From assembly GCA_021157965.1 (NCBI GenBank), contig JAGGVO010000015.1, positions 1-64,000 of the forward strand: DNA of 64,000 nucleotides, in the 5' to 3' direction. Positions 27,434 through 36,566 of the stretch are shown here, piece after piece; the stretch's first letter is position 1; every line of letters begins with the position of its first letter. The position numbers were made by a program, and so were the translations under genes. The notes beneath the pieces are model-generated. The model had not been told where the DNA came from. It saw only the letters and a list, made by a program, of their open reading frames with translations, and ran no database searches. Source of the DNA: Candidatus Neomarinimicrobiota bacterium (GTDB lineage: Bacteria; Fidelibacterota; Fidelibacteria; Fidelibacterales; Fidelibacteraceae).

Positions 27434-28192
27434 TTAATGATTTTTATACTTCGGTTTTCGAATTTCCGTCAAATCTTGTGTATCGGGGAATACAGGGATA
27501 AAGGGACGGTTTATCCGCTTCAGACTCGAAAATATATTATCCACAACATCTATTCGGGGATTGAACTCCTGAAGGTCATTGAGCCATTCTCTGATGCGAT
27601 TTCGTCGTGAATGTTCCGCTGCAGGACATGTTTCAGGGGCAACAGGCACTTTTTGTTCTCCTGCATAGGTTTTTAAAAGAGGTGCAGGTATCATGTACAT
27701 AGGTCTGCAAATATGAAACTGACCATCAAAGAGAGGTTGTTTTGGTAGCATGGTACTGATTTCGCGACCATATATCTGGTTCAAAAGAAAGGTTTCAACT
27801 ACATCATTTTTATGGTGACCAAAAAATATTTTATTAAACCCATTTTTTACTGCAAAGGATACAACAGTTTTTCTCCTAAGGCGCATACAGATAAAACAGG
27901 GGTTTTTCCCTGCATCGGGTGCAAAAGCCTTTTCGTGAATGTCGGTTTTAACCAGATGAATCCGGGCGTATTTCTTGCAATAGTCCAGAAAATGGACCGG
28001 CAGTTCGGAATTGAGCTGCACGTGTACTGCATGGAGTTCAACAGGAAAGCGGGATAAAAGTGTAAGGAGGCTTAAGGAATCTTTCCCGCCGGAAACACCC
28101 ACAAGCAATTTTTCCCCTTCCTGAAACAAGTCCCAGTTGCGGTTTGCTTCCCGGATACGGGCAAGGAGGATTTTTTCCAGTTTTGTCGTCAT
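27434..28192 (-). CDS. ttcA: TtcA-like tRNA thiolation ATPase
   Basis: A 252-residue PP-loop ATPase of the TtcA family, which thiolates cytidine-32 in tRNA. The ATP loop is GVSGGKDSLSLL near residue 32. The cysteines expected to hold the iron-sulphur cluster appear in NPCFICMRLRRK and CPAAEHSRRNR. FFGHHKNDVVETFLLNQIYG is the family's next signature. Related enzymes act on other bases, so the exact target is not certain. It follows nifJ on the same strand but is separated by a strong hairpin terminator. Confidence 0.88.
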   Translation of the reverse strand: MTTKLEKILLARIREANRNWDLFQEGEKLLVGVSGGKDSLSLLTLLSRFPVELHAVHVQLNSELPVHFLDYCKKYARIHLVKTDIHEKAFAPDAGKNPCFICMRLRRKTVVSFAVKNGFNKIFFGHHKNDVVETFLLNQIYGREISTMLPKQPLFDGQFHICRPMYMIPAPLLKTYAGEQKVPVAPETCPAAEHSRRNRIREWLNDLQEFNPRIDVVDNIFSSLKRINRPFIPVFPDTQDLTEIRKPKYKNH

Positions 28193-28206
28193 GATTGAAT
28201 TTACAA

Positions 28207-28237
28207 AAAAAGGGAACAGTCAAACTGTTCCCTTTTT
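28207..28237 (-). terminator. terminator between nifJ and ttcA
   Basis: A near-perfect hairpin with arms AAAAAGGGAACAGT and ACTGTTCCCTTTTT and a three-base loop. It has T tracts in both directions and on the minus strand lies 22 bp after the nifJ stop. Confidence 0.92.
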
Positions 28238-28258
28238 GGGTTATCTGTGTTATTTTGT

Positions 28259-31200
28259 TTATTCAGCCATTTTTCGGTATTCTTCATAACGCTGTTTAGC
28301 ATATTCCACAAACTTTTTCCTGTATTCTTCTGCATTTTCAGGAAAAGTTTGCTTCAGGGAAGAATAGCGTTTTTCTCCTTCGAGGAAATCCAGAACATTC
28401 CCTTTTGGTTCTTTTGAATCAAGAATGAAGGGATTTTTGCCTTGCTTTTTCAGGGCCGGATTATAGCGATAGAGCAACCAGTATCCTGTCTCAACGGCTT
28501 TTTTCTCTTCCAGCTGGCTCTGGCTCATGTCAATGCCATGATTGATGCAGGGAGCATAAGCGATAATGATGGAAGGTCCGGGGTAGGCTTCAGCTTCGGA
28601 AACAGCCTTAATCAGCTGATTCTTATTAGCCCCCATAGAGACCATGGCCACATAGACATAACCGTATGTCATCATCATCTTACCAAGATCTTTTTTAATG
28701 GTTTTCTTGCCTGCTTCGGCAAAACGGGCAACGGCACCAAGCGGGGACGCCTTTGACGCTTGTCCGCCGGTATTGGAATAGACTTCCGTATCCAAAACAA
28801 GAATATTGATATTTTTTCCGGAGGCAAGGACATGGTCCAGGCCACCGAATCCAATATCATAAGCCCAGCCGTCACCACCAAAAGACCAGATGGATTTGTC
28901 CACAAAATAATTTCTCAGTTCGTAGACTTTCTGAGCAATAGGTTTCAGTTCAGCAGGGGCCTTTTTCAGGTATTCCGGCAGTAATTCTTTGATTTTCCTT
29001 GCATTGGCTTTTGTTTCCTGATCCACGGATGCCCAGTTTTCCACTGCGATTTTCAGGGCTTCACCCAATTCGCCCTTTACACCGGCATCCAGAAGTTTCT
29101 GAACCTTATTTTTCAATTGTTTCCGGTTGGCATCCACAGCCAGACGCATTCCAAAACCATATTCAGCATTGTCTTCAAAGAGTGAATTTGCCCATGCCGG
29201 ACCATATCCATCTTTGTTTTTCGTGTAGGGAATCGTGGGAAAAGTCCCGCCGTAAATGGACGAACATCCCGTGGCATTGGCGATGATCATTCGATCGCCG
29301 AAAAGCTGTGTGACCAGTTTAATGTAAGGTGTTTCACCGCAGCCGGCACAGGCACCGGAGAATTCAAACAAAGGCTGTTTGAACTGGCTTCCTTTAACAG
29401 AATTTTCGCGATTGTTACCCAGGACATCGTTGGGCAATGTATTGAAAAAATCCACATTGACCCGTTCTCCTGCTTTACGTTCATTCTCGATGGGAGAAAA
29501 TGTCAGAGCACCGGTGGGACAGTCATTAATACAAACACCACAACCCACACAGTCGTCAATATACACCTGGATTTTATATTTATATTGGCTGTCTTTTCCT
29601 TTCACATCCAGCACATTGAAAGTTTCCGGAGCATTTTCCAGATCAGCCGGATCGATAAGTTTGGCCCGGATGGCTGCATGGGGACAAACGAAAGAGCACT
29701 GGTTGCACTGAATACATTTTTCAGCTTCCCAATGGGGAACCCGGGGAGCAACACCCCGTTTTTCAAGGGCTGTGGTACCCGTTGGAATTTGTCCGTCATA
29801 AGGCATCTGGCTCACGGGAATCTCGTCTCCCTTTTCCCGCATAATCCGCTCAATCACGTTTTTCGTAAAGCCTTCGGAGTCTTTGGGGACCAGATCATTG
29901 ACTTTTGCACTCTTTGAGATTTTTTCAGGAACTTTAATCTGTTTCAATGCCTCGTCGGCTCTGTCCACAGCTTTCCAGTTCATCTCAACCACATCTTTAC
30001 CTTTTTTCATGTAGGACTTTTCGATGGCTTTCTTGATCATTTTTACGGCATCTTCCCGGGGAAGCACCTTAGAAATAATGAAAAAGGCAGCCATCATCAC
30101 CGTATTGATCCGGGATCCAAGTCCAACATCCTGAGCGATTTTCAATGCATCGATATTGTAAAGATTGATATTTTTTTCGATAATAGTTTTCTGCATATCT
30201 TCTGTGAGATTTTCGAAAACTTCATCATCTTTCCAGTTGGAATTCAGAAGAAAGACGCCGTTTTCTTTAATTCCTTCGAGGATATCATAACGTCCGATAA
30301 AGGCTTGATTATGACAGGCGATAAAATCAGCGTTTTCAACCAGATATTCGGATTGAATTTTTTCTTTTCCAAAACGGAGGTGACTGCGGGTAATTCCCCC
30401 GGACTTTTTTGAATCGTACTGAAAATATCCCTGGGCATACATATCCGTATTGTCACCGATAATCTTGATGGAATTCTTGTTGGCACCGACTGTTCCGTCT
30501 GAGCCAAGTCCCCAGAATTTACAGGAAATCGTTCCTTCGGGGACGGTATTGATATGTTCTTTAACCGGAATGGAAAGGCCGGTTACATCATCTGTAATTC
30601 CAACGGTGAAACCATGAAAGGCTTTCCCGTCAAGATGATCATACACTGCCTTCACCATGGACGGTGTAAATTCCTTACTGGAAAGTCCATAACGTCCACC
30701 AATGATTTCTATCTCTTTCCGCTCTTTCAAAGCGGCCACAACATCCAGATAAAGAGGCTCACCAATGGAACCCGGTTCTTTGGTCCGGTCTAAAACGGCA
30801 ATTTTTCTGACAGAATCAGGAATTGCTTCTGCAAATTTTTCAACAGCAAAGGGACGATACAGGCGAACTTTTACAAGTCCCAGTTTTTCGCCATTTTTAT
30901 TCAATTTATTGATTGTCTCTTCAATGGTGTCACAGGCACTGCCCATGGCCACAATCACCTTTTCCGCACCGGGATCCCCGAAATAATCGAAGAGATGATA
31001 TTGGCGACCGATTTTCTCAGCCACTTTATCCATATATTTCTGCACGATATCCGGAGTTGCCAGATAATATTTATTGACGGTTTCACGGCCCTGGAAATAG
31101 ACATCCGGGTTCTGGGCACCCACTTTAGCCATGGGGATTTCCGGATTCAGGGCTCTTTTTCTGAATTCTTCCACATATTCCGCGCTGCCTTCCAGGAGTT

Positions 31201-31786
31201 CTCCCATGGTACCGTAATCAATCATTTCAATTTTCTGGATTTCATGGGAATTCCGAAAACCGTCAAAGAAATTAAGGAAGGGGACTTTCGCTTCGAGGGT
31301 TGCCAGATGGGAAACAAGGCCGAGATCCATGATTTCCTGGATGGAAGATGCAGACACTAATGCAAAGCCTGTATTCCGGGCAGACATTACATCAGAGTGA
31401 TCACCGAAAATGGAGAGAGACTGAGCTGCCAGTGAGCGGGCACTGACATGAAATACTGTCGGAAGCATCTCCCCTGCTATTTTATGCATATTCGGCAACA
31501 TGAGCATGAGTCCCTGTGAAGCCGTAAAGGTTGTTGTAAATGCACCGGCAGACAAGGAACCGTGCACTGCTCCGGAAGCACCGGCTTCACTTTGCATTTC
31601 CACTACATCCACAACTTCATCAAAAAGATTCTTTTTCCCTTTGGATGCCCATGCATCAGCATATTCACCCATATTTGATGAAGGTGTAATGGGATATATG
31701 GCAGCCACATCGCTGAACGCATACGCGACATGAGAAGCGGCAAAATTTCCATCAATCGTCTGTTTTTTAAATTTGCTCATTTGCAT
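28259..31786 (-). CDS. nifJ: pyruvate:ferredoxin oxidoreductase
   Basis: A 1175-residue single-chain pyruvate:ferredoxin (flavodoxin) oxidoreductase, which converts pyruvate and CoA to acetyl-CoA, CO2 and reduced ferredoxin. Domains I/II begin with GNFAASHVAYAFSDVAAIYP. Two ferredoxin-type clusters are seen in CIQCNQCSFVCP and CVGCGVCINDCP (residues about 690-770). The TPP domain has CAGCGETPY, NATGCSS and GGDGWAYDIGFGGLDH. The gene stands alone, with AGGAG nine bases before the ATG. It is the central redox enzyme of the anaerobic metabolism suggested for this organism. Confidence 0.98.
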   Translation of the reverse strand: MQMSKFKKQTIDGNFAASHVAYAFSDVAAIYPITPSSNMGEYADAWASKGKKNLFDEVVDVVEMQSEAGASGAVHGSLSAGAFTTTFTASQGLMLMLPNMHKIAGEMLPTVFHVSARSLAAQSLSIFGDHSDVMSARNTGFALVSASSIQEIMDLGLVSHLATLEAKVPFLNFFDGFRNSHEIQKIEMIDYGTMGELLEGSAEYVEEFRKRALNPEIPMAKVGAQNPDVYFQGRETVNKYYLATPDIVQKYMDKVAEKIGRQYHLFDYFGDPGAEKVIVAMGSACDTIEETINKLNKNGEKLGLVKVRLYRPFAVEKFAEAIPDSVRKIAVLDRTKEPGSIGEPLYLDVVAALKERKEIEIIGGRYGLSSKEFTPSMVKAVYDHLDGKAFHGFTVGITDDVTGLSIPVKEHINTVPEGTISCKFWGLGSDGTVGANKNSIKIIGDNTDMYAQGYFQYDSKKSGGITRSHLRFGKEKIQSEYLVENADFIACHNQAFIGRYDILEGIKENGVFLLNSNWKDDEVFENLTEDMQKTIIEKNINLYNIDALKIAQDVGLGSRINTVMMAAFFIISKVLPREDAVKMIKKAIEKSYMKKGKDVVEMNWKAVDRADEALKQIKVPEKISKSAKVNDLVPKDSEGFTKNVIERIMREKGDEIPVSQMPYDGQIPTGTTALEKRGVAPRVPHWEAEKCIQCNQCSFVCPHAAIRAKLIDPADLENAPETFNVLDVKGKDSQYKYKIQVYIDDCVGCGVCINDCPTGALTFSPIENERKAGERVNVDFFNTLPNDVLGNNRENSVKGSQFKQPLFEFSGACAGCGETPYIKLVTQLFGDRMIIANATGCSSIYGGTFPTIPYTKNKDGYGPAWANSLFEDNAEYGFGMRLAVDANRKQLKNKVQKLLDAGVKGELGEALKIAVENWASVDQETKANARKIKELLPEYLKKAPAELKPIAQKVYELRNYFVDKSIWSFGGDGWAYDIGFGGLDHVLASGKNINILVLDTEVYSNTGGQASKASPLGAVARFAEAGKKTIKKDLGKMMMTYGYVYVAMVSMGANKNQLIKAVSEAEAYPGPSIIIAYAPCINHGIDMSQSQLEEKKAVETGYWLLYRYNPALKKQGKNPFILDSKEPKGNVLDFLEGEKRYSSLKQTFPENAEEYRKKFVEYAKQRYEEYRKMAE

Positions 31787-32003
31787 ATCTCCTATTTATA
31801 TTTTTTAATCTCAACAATCCCATAGCATTAAAATATACAAAATTATTTTCTGATTTTTTAAGCTCTTTATTGATATTTTCTCACTTATGAAATGCTTCAA
31901 TGTGTCGTTATTTTACCTTTTTTAAATGGATGAAAGATAATCCCTGATCGTTTCCGGGAGCTTCTATTCACATGTTACTAAACACTCTATGATGCAGAAG
32001 AAA
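31787..32003. other. upstream region of nifJ, AT-rich
   Basis: A 217-bp AT-rich stretch between nifJ and the amidotransferase gene. It must carry the nifJ promoter and leader; TAGGAGATATGCAA before the ATG is the ribosome binding site. No clear palindrome or Rex-like site is visible. Confidence 0.4.
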
Positions 32004-32723
32004 TTATGTTTCGTCTGGAGAGCTTGCAGCACGGATGAAGGTTGAAAACAGTAAATTCCGGTGTTGTAAATTGTCAATACGTTCAGGGTGCCATTGAACA
32101 CCCAGCTGGAAAGACCGTCCGCGAACTGAGATGGCTTCAGGGATACCGTCTGGAGCCAGGGCAATGATATCCAGCCCCTGACCCACATAAGCCGGATCCA
32201 CCGCCTGGTGATGGTAAGAATTGACAATCAGGGTTGTTTCAGAAAATATCCCGGCAAGAAGTGAACCTTCATGGATCGTTATTTGATGATAATATTCACC
32301 GGTATGACGCATTCCTGTTTCAAGATGGGGAATCAGCCGGCCACCGGCGGCAATATTCATCATTTGCATACCGGCGCATACAGCAAGTAAAGGTTTTTGC
32401 TGTTTTAAAACCTGTTTCATCATCAACAGATCATGTTTCGTCCGCCGGGGATGGGCCAGTTCCATGTCCGGTAACACTTCACCGCCGTACAAACCCGGAT
32501 CATAATCATCTCCCCCGACAAAAAGAAAACCATCCAAAAAGGAAAAATAGGATTCCAGGTGGTACTCATCTTCAAAAGGCGGAATGACTACCGGAATCCC
32601 TCCATTTTCATATACCGCATCAAGATATCTTGCGGGCACTGTCACCCAGGGCGCTTTCTTTCTCTCTTCAAAATTACTGTTCACACCTATCAACAGTTTC
32701 TTATCCATCATACTCCATACCAT
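32004..32723 (-). CDS. class I glutamine amidotransferase (peptidase C26 type)
   Basis: A 239-residue protein of the gamma-glutamyl-gamma-aminobutyrate hydrolase / peptidase C26 family. The nucleophile is Cys116 in AVCAGMQMMN, and the His of the triad is in VQWHPER near residue 215. YHHQAVDP and FVGGDDYDPGLY are other family marks. Members hydrolyse gamma-glutamyl amides; the substrate here cannot be told. The start may be the first ATG (32723) or one of two ATGs five and six codons later, where GGAG is close. It is 28 bp downstream of the outer-membrane barrel gene's 3' end and may be co-transcribed with that cassette. Confidence 0.85.
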   Translation of the reverse strand: MVWSMMDKKLLIGVNSNFEERKKAPWVTVPARYLDAVYENGGIPVVIPPFEDEYHLESYFSFLDGFLFVGGDDYDPGLYGGEVLPDMELAHPRRTKHDLLMMKQVLKQQKPLLAVCAGMQMMNIAAGGRLIPHLETGMRHTGEYYHQITIHEGSLLAGIFSETTLIVNSYHHQAVDPAYVGQGLDIIALAPDGIPEAISVRGRSFQLGVQWHPERIDNLQHRNLLFSTFIRAASSPDET

Positions 32724-32751
32724 CTTTCCACTAAACTCAATTCATCTTTCA

Positions 32752-35391
32752 TCAAAACCAATATTTCAGCTTCATCCTGAATCGAAATTCGTTATACTCT
32801 TTCTCCACATCCACTTCATCACTTACAACAATCAAATCCATATTACCGTTAATTGTAAAGTTTTTCATTATTTTATAACCCACACCGGCTTTAAGTGTAA
32901 ATTTGCTGTTATCAAGCTGGATTTCATCAGTATAGGGTTCTCCTTCATTGTACTGGCCGTCTTCATTGATGTCCACGTAGGATTCCCCGGGATCAAACAA
33001 ACCGTTTTTATCCCTAAAACCATCAACCATACTATAGCCGATATATGTGTTCAGCCGGTTATTCATCCATTTATACCCTATCCGGCTGCTGTGAATCATA
33101 AAACGTGTCCCGGCCTGAGTCACATCCTCAGGATTTGTTGTTGAAAATCCACCGCCCAGTGTTACGGAAAGGGGAAATTCAAAACCAGCTGTCAAAGCTG
33201 TTGTCAGCGACTGGGTCAGGTAGTTTGTATTATAATCTTCCGTGGAGTTTGCGTCCTTATAATTCATTAACATATAGCTGGCATTGATATTAAACTGCGT
33301 TTTAAACGCCGTAAACTGATATGAGGGACTCACCGTATGTGTAATGGTGACATTGTCGTTCAGTGTCAGTTCTTCGGGATTCTCGTAACCTTCCGCCGGT
33401 TCGCCAAGCCTGTTCATAACCCGCATGGAATAATTCAGCATGGGGAAACCATAAAAATTGAGTCCGATACCTCCAATCAGGGATTCAGTATTTGTGGTTT
33501 GATTCTTGGTATTTCCGGCTACGTTGTCAAAGGTATTTTCAAATCGGCCGGTCAGCGACAATTGGTTTTTAAGAAGACGTATTCTGGCTCCGGAACGGAA
33601 TCCCATAATATCTGTCTGCAAGGATGGATTACCAATTGTAACAAAATTAGCCGGAATCCTGAAATATTCTGAGTTTAAATCTATTTGGAGCCATTTTAAA
33701 TCGAGGGGTGTGCGAAATGCTACCCGGTAGGTTCCTCTTTTCACCACATCTTCAATCAGATAGGACGCGGGGTCAAAATCATCCAGATCCGGAAAAGGAA
33801 TTGAAAGTCCCATTCCCTGTGCGCTTCCCAGAAAGATATCATCCGTTAGTGGATAACCCAACAAATCATTGATATCATTGAGCAATGTGGTATCCAGTCC
33901 GCCTTCATGAATCAAAAGGGAATCATCCGCTCGAAGATCATTGGTAGCGGAAATTGCCAGTTCTGCAGATAAAACCGTCCGTTCATGGTTAAAGTGGAGC
34001 TCGGAATTAAGCCCCACCACAGAATTTGCTAAAAACAGATAATGATCTTCCAGGGGTTCATATTCCAAATTGAGTGAACTCACATCATCATAGGATTTAA
34101 AAGCGGAAATACCGACCCGGAAATGGCGATAAAAATCCAGGGATGTAGACAATCCCCTGAATTCCCGGATAGGCGTTCCTTTATCATGATGTATATAGAG
34201 AGTATCCCCTGTAAGATTCCGCATCATTTGCCAGTGTGTTGAATCGGGGTTAGTTTCCACAATGGGTTCAATAAGCTGCCGGGTTGTTCCATGGACATAA
34301 GCCGTTTGCCACCAGCCCAGCTTAAGCCATGCAGATATTCCGCGAACACGGGTTCCTTTTAACGTTAATTCAGTAAACTCCGGTGCGGCATCACCAAAGG
34401 TTACATCGAGAAGAGGCGACCTGAAATCAACACGCAAACGGTTTAAAGGCTGTCTTCGCAAACTTAAATCATGTGCCTTTTTATCAATAACATGGGTATT
34501 CAGGAGAGCTGATGTATTCAATTGGATTTTCCCATAGCGCAGGCGAACCCTGGCGGACGCTTTGTGGACATCCATAGGACGGTTTTCCGGTTGTTCCTTC
34601 CCATAGAATATGTCGTAATCCGAATCGAGTCCTACATTCGCATTGATTTTCAGCTTATCCTGCCAGGCCGGCCGTATCCCGCGGCCTGCAACGGGGACTC
34701 TTTTACCGATGCTGACGGGATAACGTTTCATAAAAAGGGTTTTCCCACTTTTATCTTCCAGAAGAATTTTCACTTCCTGAGACCCGCTTGAAAGTTGTCT
34801 CTCAGGAATATAAGTCACAACAGCCCCGTCCTGAATAATTTTATTTGATACATCTGTTGCATTCAAAACAATCCGCAATTGATTTTTACTAAGCAAATTC
34901 TCCGGATCATGGACCAAAAACACAAATGTGGGTTTATCATCATCCGTCTGAACATTGGGCTCAGGATAGAGCATCTGAATGGAAAAACGTTCAGGTTCAA
35001 TCTCCGATTCAAAACGGCCCACTTTAATCCGCAATGGATCCTTTTCTCCGCCTTCCGGATAGAAAGCCTGATTGTTATAGGCATCTTTTGCCCAGAAATA
35101 ATACTCTAAAATGCCTTCAATTACTTCAAATCCGGGGATCTCTGCTGTATAATTCACATCCTTTTCCATTTCAACGGATGTAAACCCACCGGTTTCCGCC
35201 GTTTTATAATAGAGCCTGACCGATTCAATGGGGGATGCATCGGTGATAACAATTTCAAATCGGATGGGACTGCCGGCTGTGATATTACCAATTTGGGGAA
35301 CAGATACAAATGTGGGAGCCTGTCCGTCATCCTGGGCAAAAAGCGAAAGGGTAAAACCAAGCACGATCAGAACTATTTTGCGACACTTCAT
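32752..35391 (-). CDS. predicted outer-membrane beta-barrel protein of the Fn3-FecR cassette
   Basis: An 879-residue exported protein of no family I recognise. GGGGAG seven bases before the ATG at 35389-35391 decides the start; an upstream ATG at 35409 overlaps the FecR stop. After a signal peptide (MKCRKIVLIVLGFTLSLFAQ) there is an Ig-like segment (residues about 25-100, DASPIESVRLYYKT) and a second beta domain. From about residue 230 on, the protein is made of alternating amphipathic strands, and it ends in FRFRMKLKYWF, an aromatic C-terminus typical of proteins inserted by BamA. An acidic loop near residue 790 resembles calcium-binding turns. It is the last gene of a three-gene cassette. 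Confidence 0.78.
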   Translation of the reverse strand: MKCRKIVLIVLGFTLSLFAQDDGQAPTFVSVPQIGNITAGSPIRFEIVITDASPIESVRLYYKTAETGGFTSVEMEKDVNYTAEIPGFEVIEGILEYYFWAKDAYNNQAFYPEGGEKDPLRIKVGRFESEIEPERFSIQMLYPEPNVQTDDDKPTFVFLVHDPENLLSKNQLRIVLNATDVSNKIIQDGAVVTYIPERQLSSGSQEVKILLEDKSGKTLFMKRYPVSIGKRVPVAGRGIRPAWQDKLKINANVGLDSDYDIFYGKEQPENRPMDVHKASARVRLRYGKIQLNTSALLNTHVIDKKAHDLSLRRQPLNRLRVDFRSPLLDVTFGDAAPEFTELTLKGTRVRGISAWLKLGWWQTAYVHGTTRQLIEPIVETNPDSTHWQMMRNLTGDTLYIHHDKGTPIREFRGLSTSLDFYRHFRVGISAFKSYDDVSSLNLEYEPLEDHYLFLANSVVGLNSELHFNHERTVLSAELAISATNDLRADDSLLIHEGGLDTTLLNDINDLLGYPLTDDIFLGSAQGMGLSIPFPDLDDFDPASYLIEDVVKRGTYRVAFRTPLDLKWLQIDLNSEYFRIPANFVTIGNPSLQTDIMGFRSGARIRLLKNQLSLTGRFENTFDNVAGNTKNQTTNTESLIGGIGLNFYGFPMLNYSMRVMNRLGEPAEGYENPEELTLNDNVTITHTVSPSYQFTAFKTQFNINASYMLMNYKDANSTEDYNTNYLTQSLTTALTAGFEFPLSVTLGGGFSTTNPEDVTQAGTRFMIHSSRIGYKWMNNRLNTYIGYSMVDGFRDKNGLFDPGESYVDINEDGQYNEGEPYTDEIQLDNSKFTLKAGVGYKIMKNFTINGNMDLIVVSDEVDVEKEYNEFRFRMKLKYWF

Positions 35392-35405
35392 GGGACATCT
35401 CCCCG

Positions 35406-36566
35406 TCATTTAGGTTCAACAAATATTCTGAGACTGATAGTCCCGTCCGGATTTTCAACCTGTATAATATCCAATACCTTATATTCCCCTTTATCAACCT
35501 TGTCCAGAACATCATTGACAGTCTCACCGGCACCACTGACTTTAGCTGTCTCAAGTTTTCGGTTCTCCGACAATTCGCCGATTTCTTGAATTTTAGAATG
35601 GGAACCCAACCTTTCCACATTCTTAGCGATTTTCTTTTTTTGTTCCACCGTCCTGTCAAATTCAAACATCACTCTTCTGGATTCAGCCCCGTCCATGGAG
35701 AAGGTACATCCAAAATCACCAGGATTGAGTCCCTTTAAGGTAAAGGTTCCGTTTCCGTTTGAGATGGCAATTTCAGCCTGATCTTTCAATGCATCGGAGG
35801 AAACGCCCACTTTCAGGGATGGAGAATCGGATACTACGGTAATCCGGCCGGAAAATTGATTGGCTGTCTTATTAGAGGATAAATTTTTCACCTGAATCGT
35901 CACATTGACCGGTTGCCCGGCCGGAATTTTTCCCTGTTTTTCAGGAATCACGTGAAATCCCCATTCCGGCTCGATTTTATCTTTCCATCCGGGTATTTCC
36001 GATTTTTTCAATTTTGAAACACGCTGTGGTTTTTGCCGGGGTTCAATACGTGACATGGTCATTTCTCTTGCCAGAATGGTTCCCAGTTCATTACTGAATT
36101 CCACGGTGCCACTGATCACAAAAAGATCGGATATATTTTCAACCTGGTTATACAAAAGGTCAAATTCCGTGCCTTTAACGGAAGCAACAGAGACAGGAGT
36201 TTGAATTTTAAACTCGCCCTTTTGTTTTTGCACTTTCGTCCAGATTTCTCCCTGAGTCAGATATAAATCTGTATTCTGAACAGATTGGGATACCTTCTGA
36301 GCACGTATTTCGAGCTCCGTTAATTCCCTGATTTTCAGTTGGGATCCATCCATAAAGACGATGGCTGCAAATTCATCCCTATTTGTCTTCAACCAATCAC
36401 CATCATAGAGTATTTGACCGACATAACTTTGTTTATAGAGTTTTCCCGCCGCAGGTTTCACCATGACATTCCCCTTGATTTTAATCACTGCGGCCACTTT
36501 TTCTGCTGCCGTGAGGGATAGTGAGAAAACCAGAAGCAGCAAGAGACATTTATTCAGGTGTTTCAT
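35406..36566 (-). CDS. exported FecR-domain protein
   Basis: A 386-residue protein. The start is one of two adjacent ATGs; the second (36564-36566) has GGAGG six bases before it, the first only three. A signal peptide (ends near SLTAA) is followed by a FecR-type domain at about residues 25-165: IKIKGNVMVKPA, DGDWLKTNRDEFAAIVFMDG, TPVSVASVKGTEFDL. An Ig-like segment at about 205-300 and a short charged tail follow. FecR domains often sit in the periplasm and take part in signal transfer or surface assembly. There is no membrane anchor besides the signal peptide. It lies between the Fn3 and barrel genes. Confidence 0.85.
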   Translation of the reverse strand: MKHLNKCLLLLLVFSLSLTAAEKVAAVIKIKGNVMVKPAAGKLYKQSYVGQILYDGDWLKTNRDEFAAIVFMDGSQLKIRELTELEIRAQKVSQSVQNTDLYLTQGEIWTKVQKQKGEFKIQTPVSVASVKGTEFDLLYNQVENISDLFVISGTVEFSNELGTILAREMTMSRIEPRQKPQRVSKLKKSEIPGWKDKIEPEWGFHVIPEKQGKIPAGQPVNVTIQVKNLSSNKTANQFSGRITVVSDSPSLKVGVSSDALKDQAEIAISNGNGTFTLKGLNPGDFGCTFSMDGAESRRVMFEFDRTVEQKKKIAKNVERLGSHSKIQEIGELSENRKLETAKVSGAGETVNDVLDKVDKGEYKVLDIIQVENPDGTISLRIFVEPK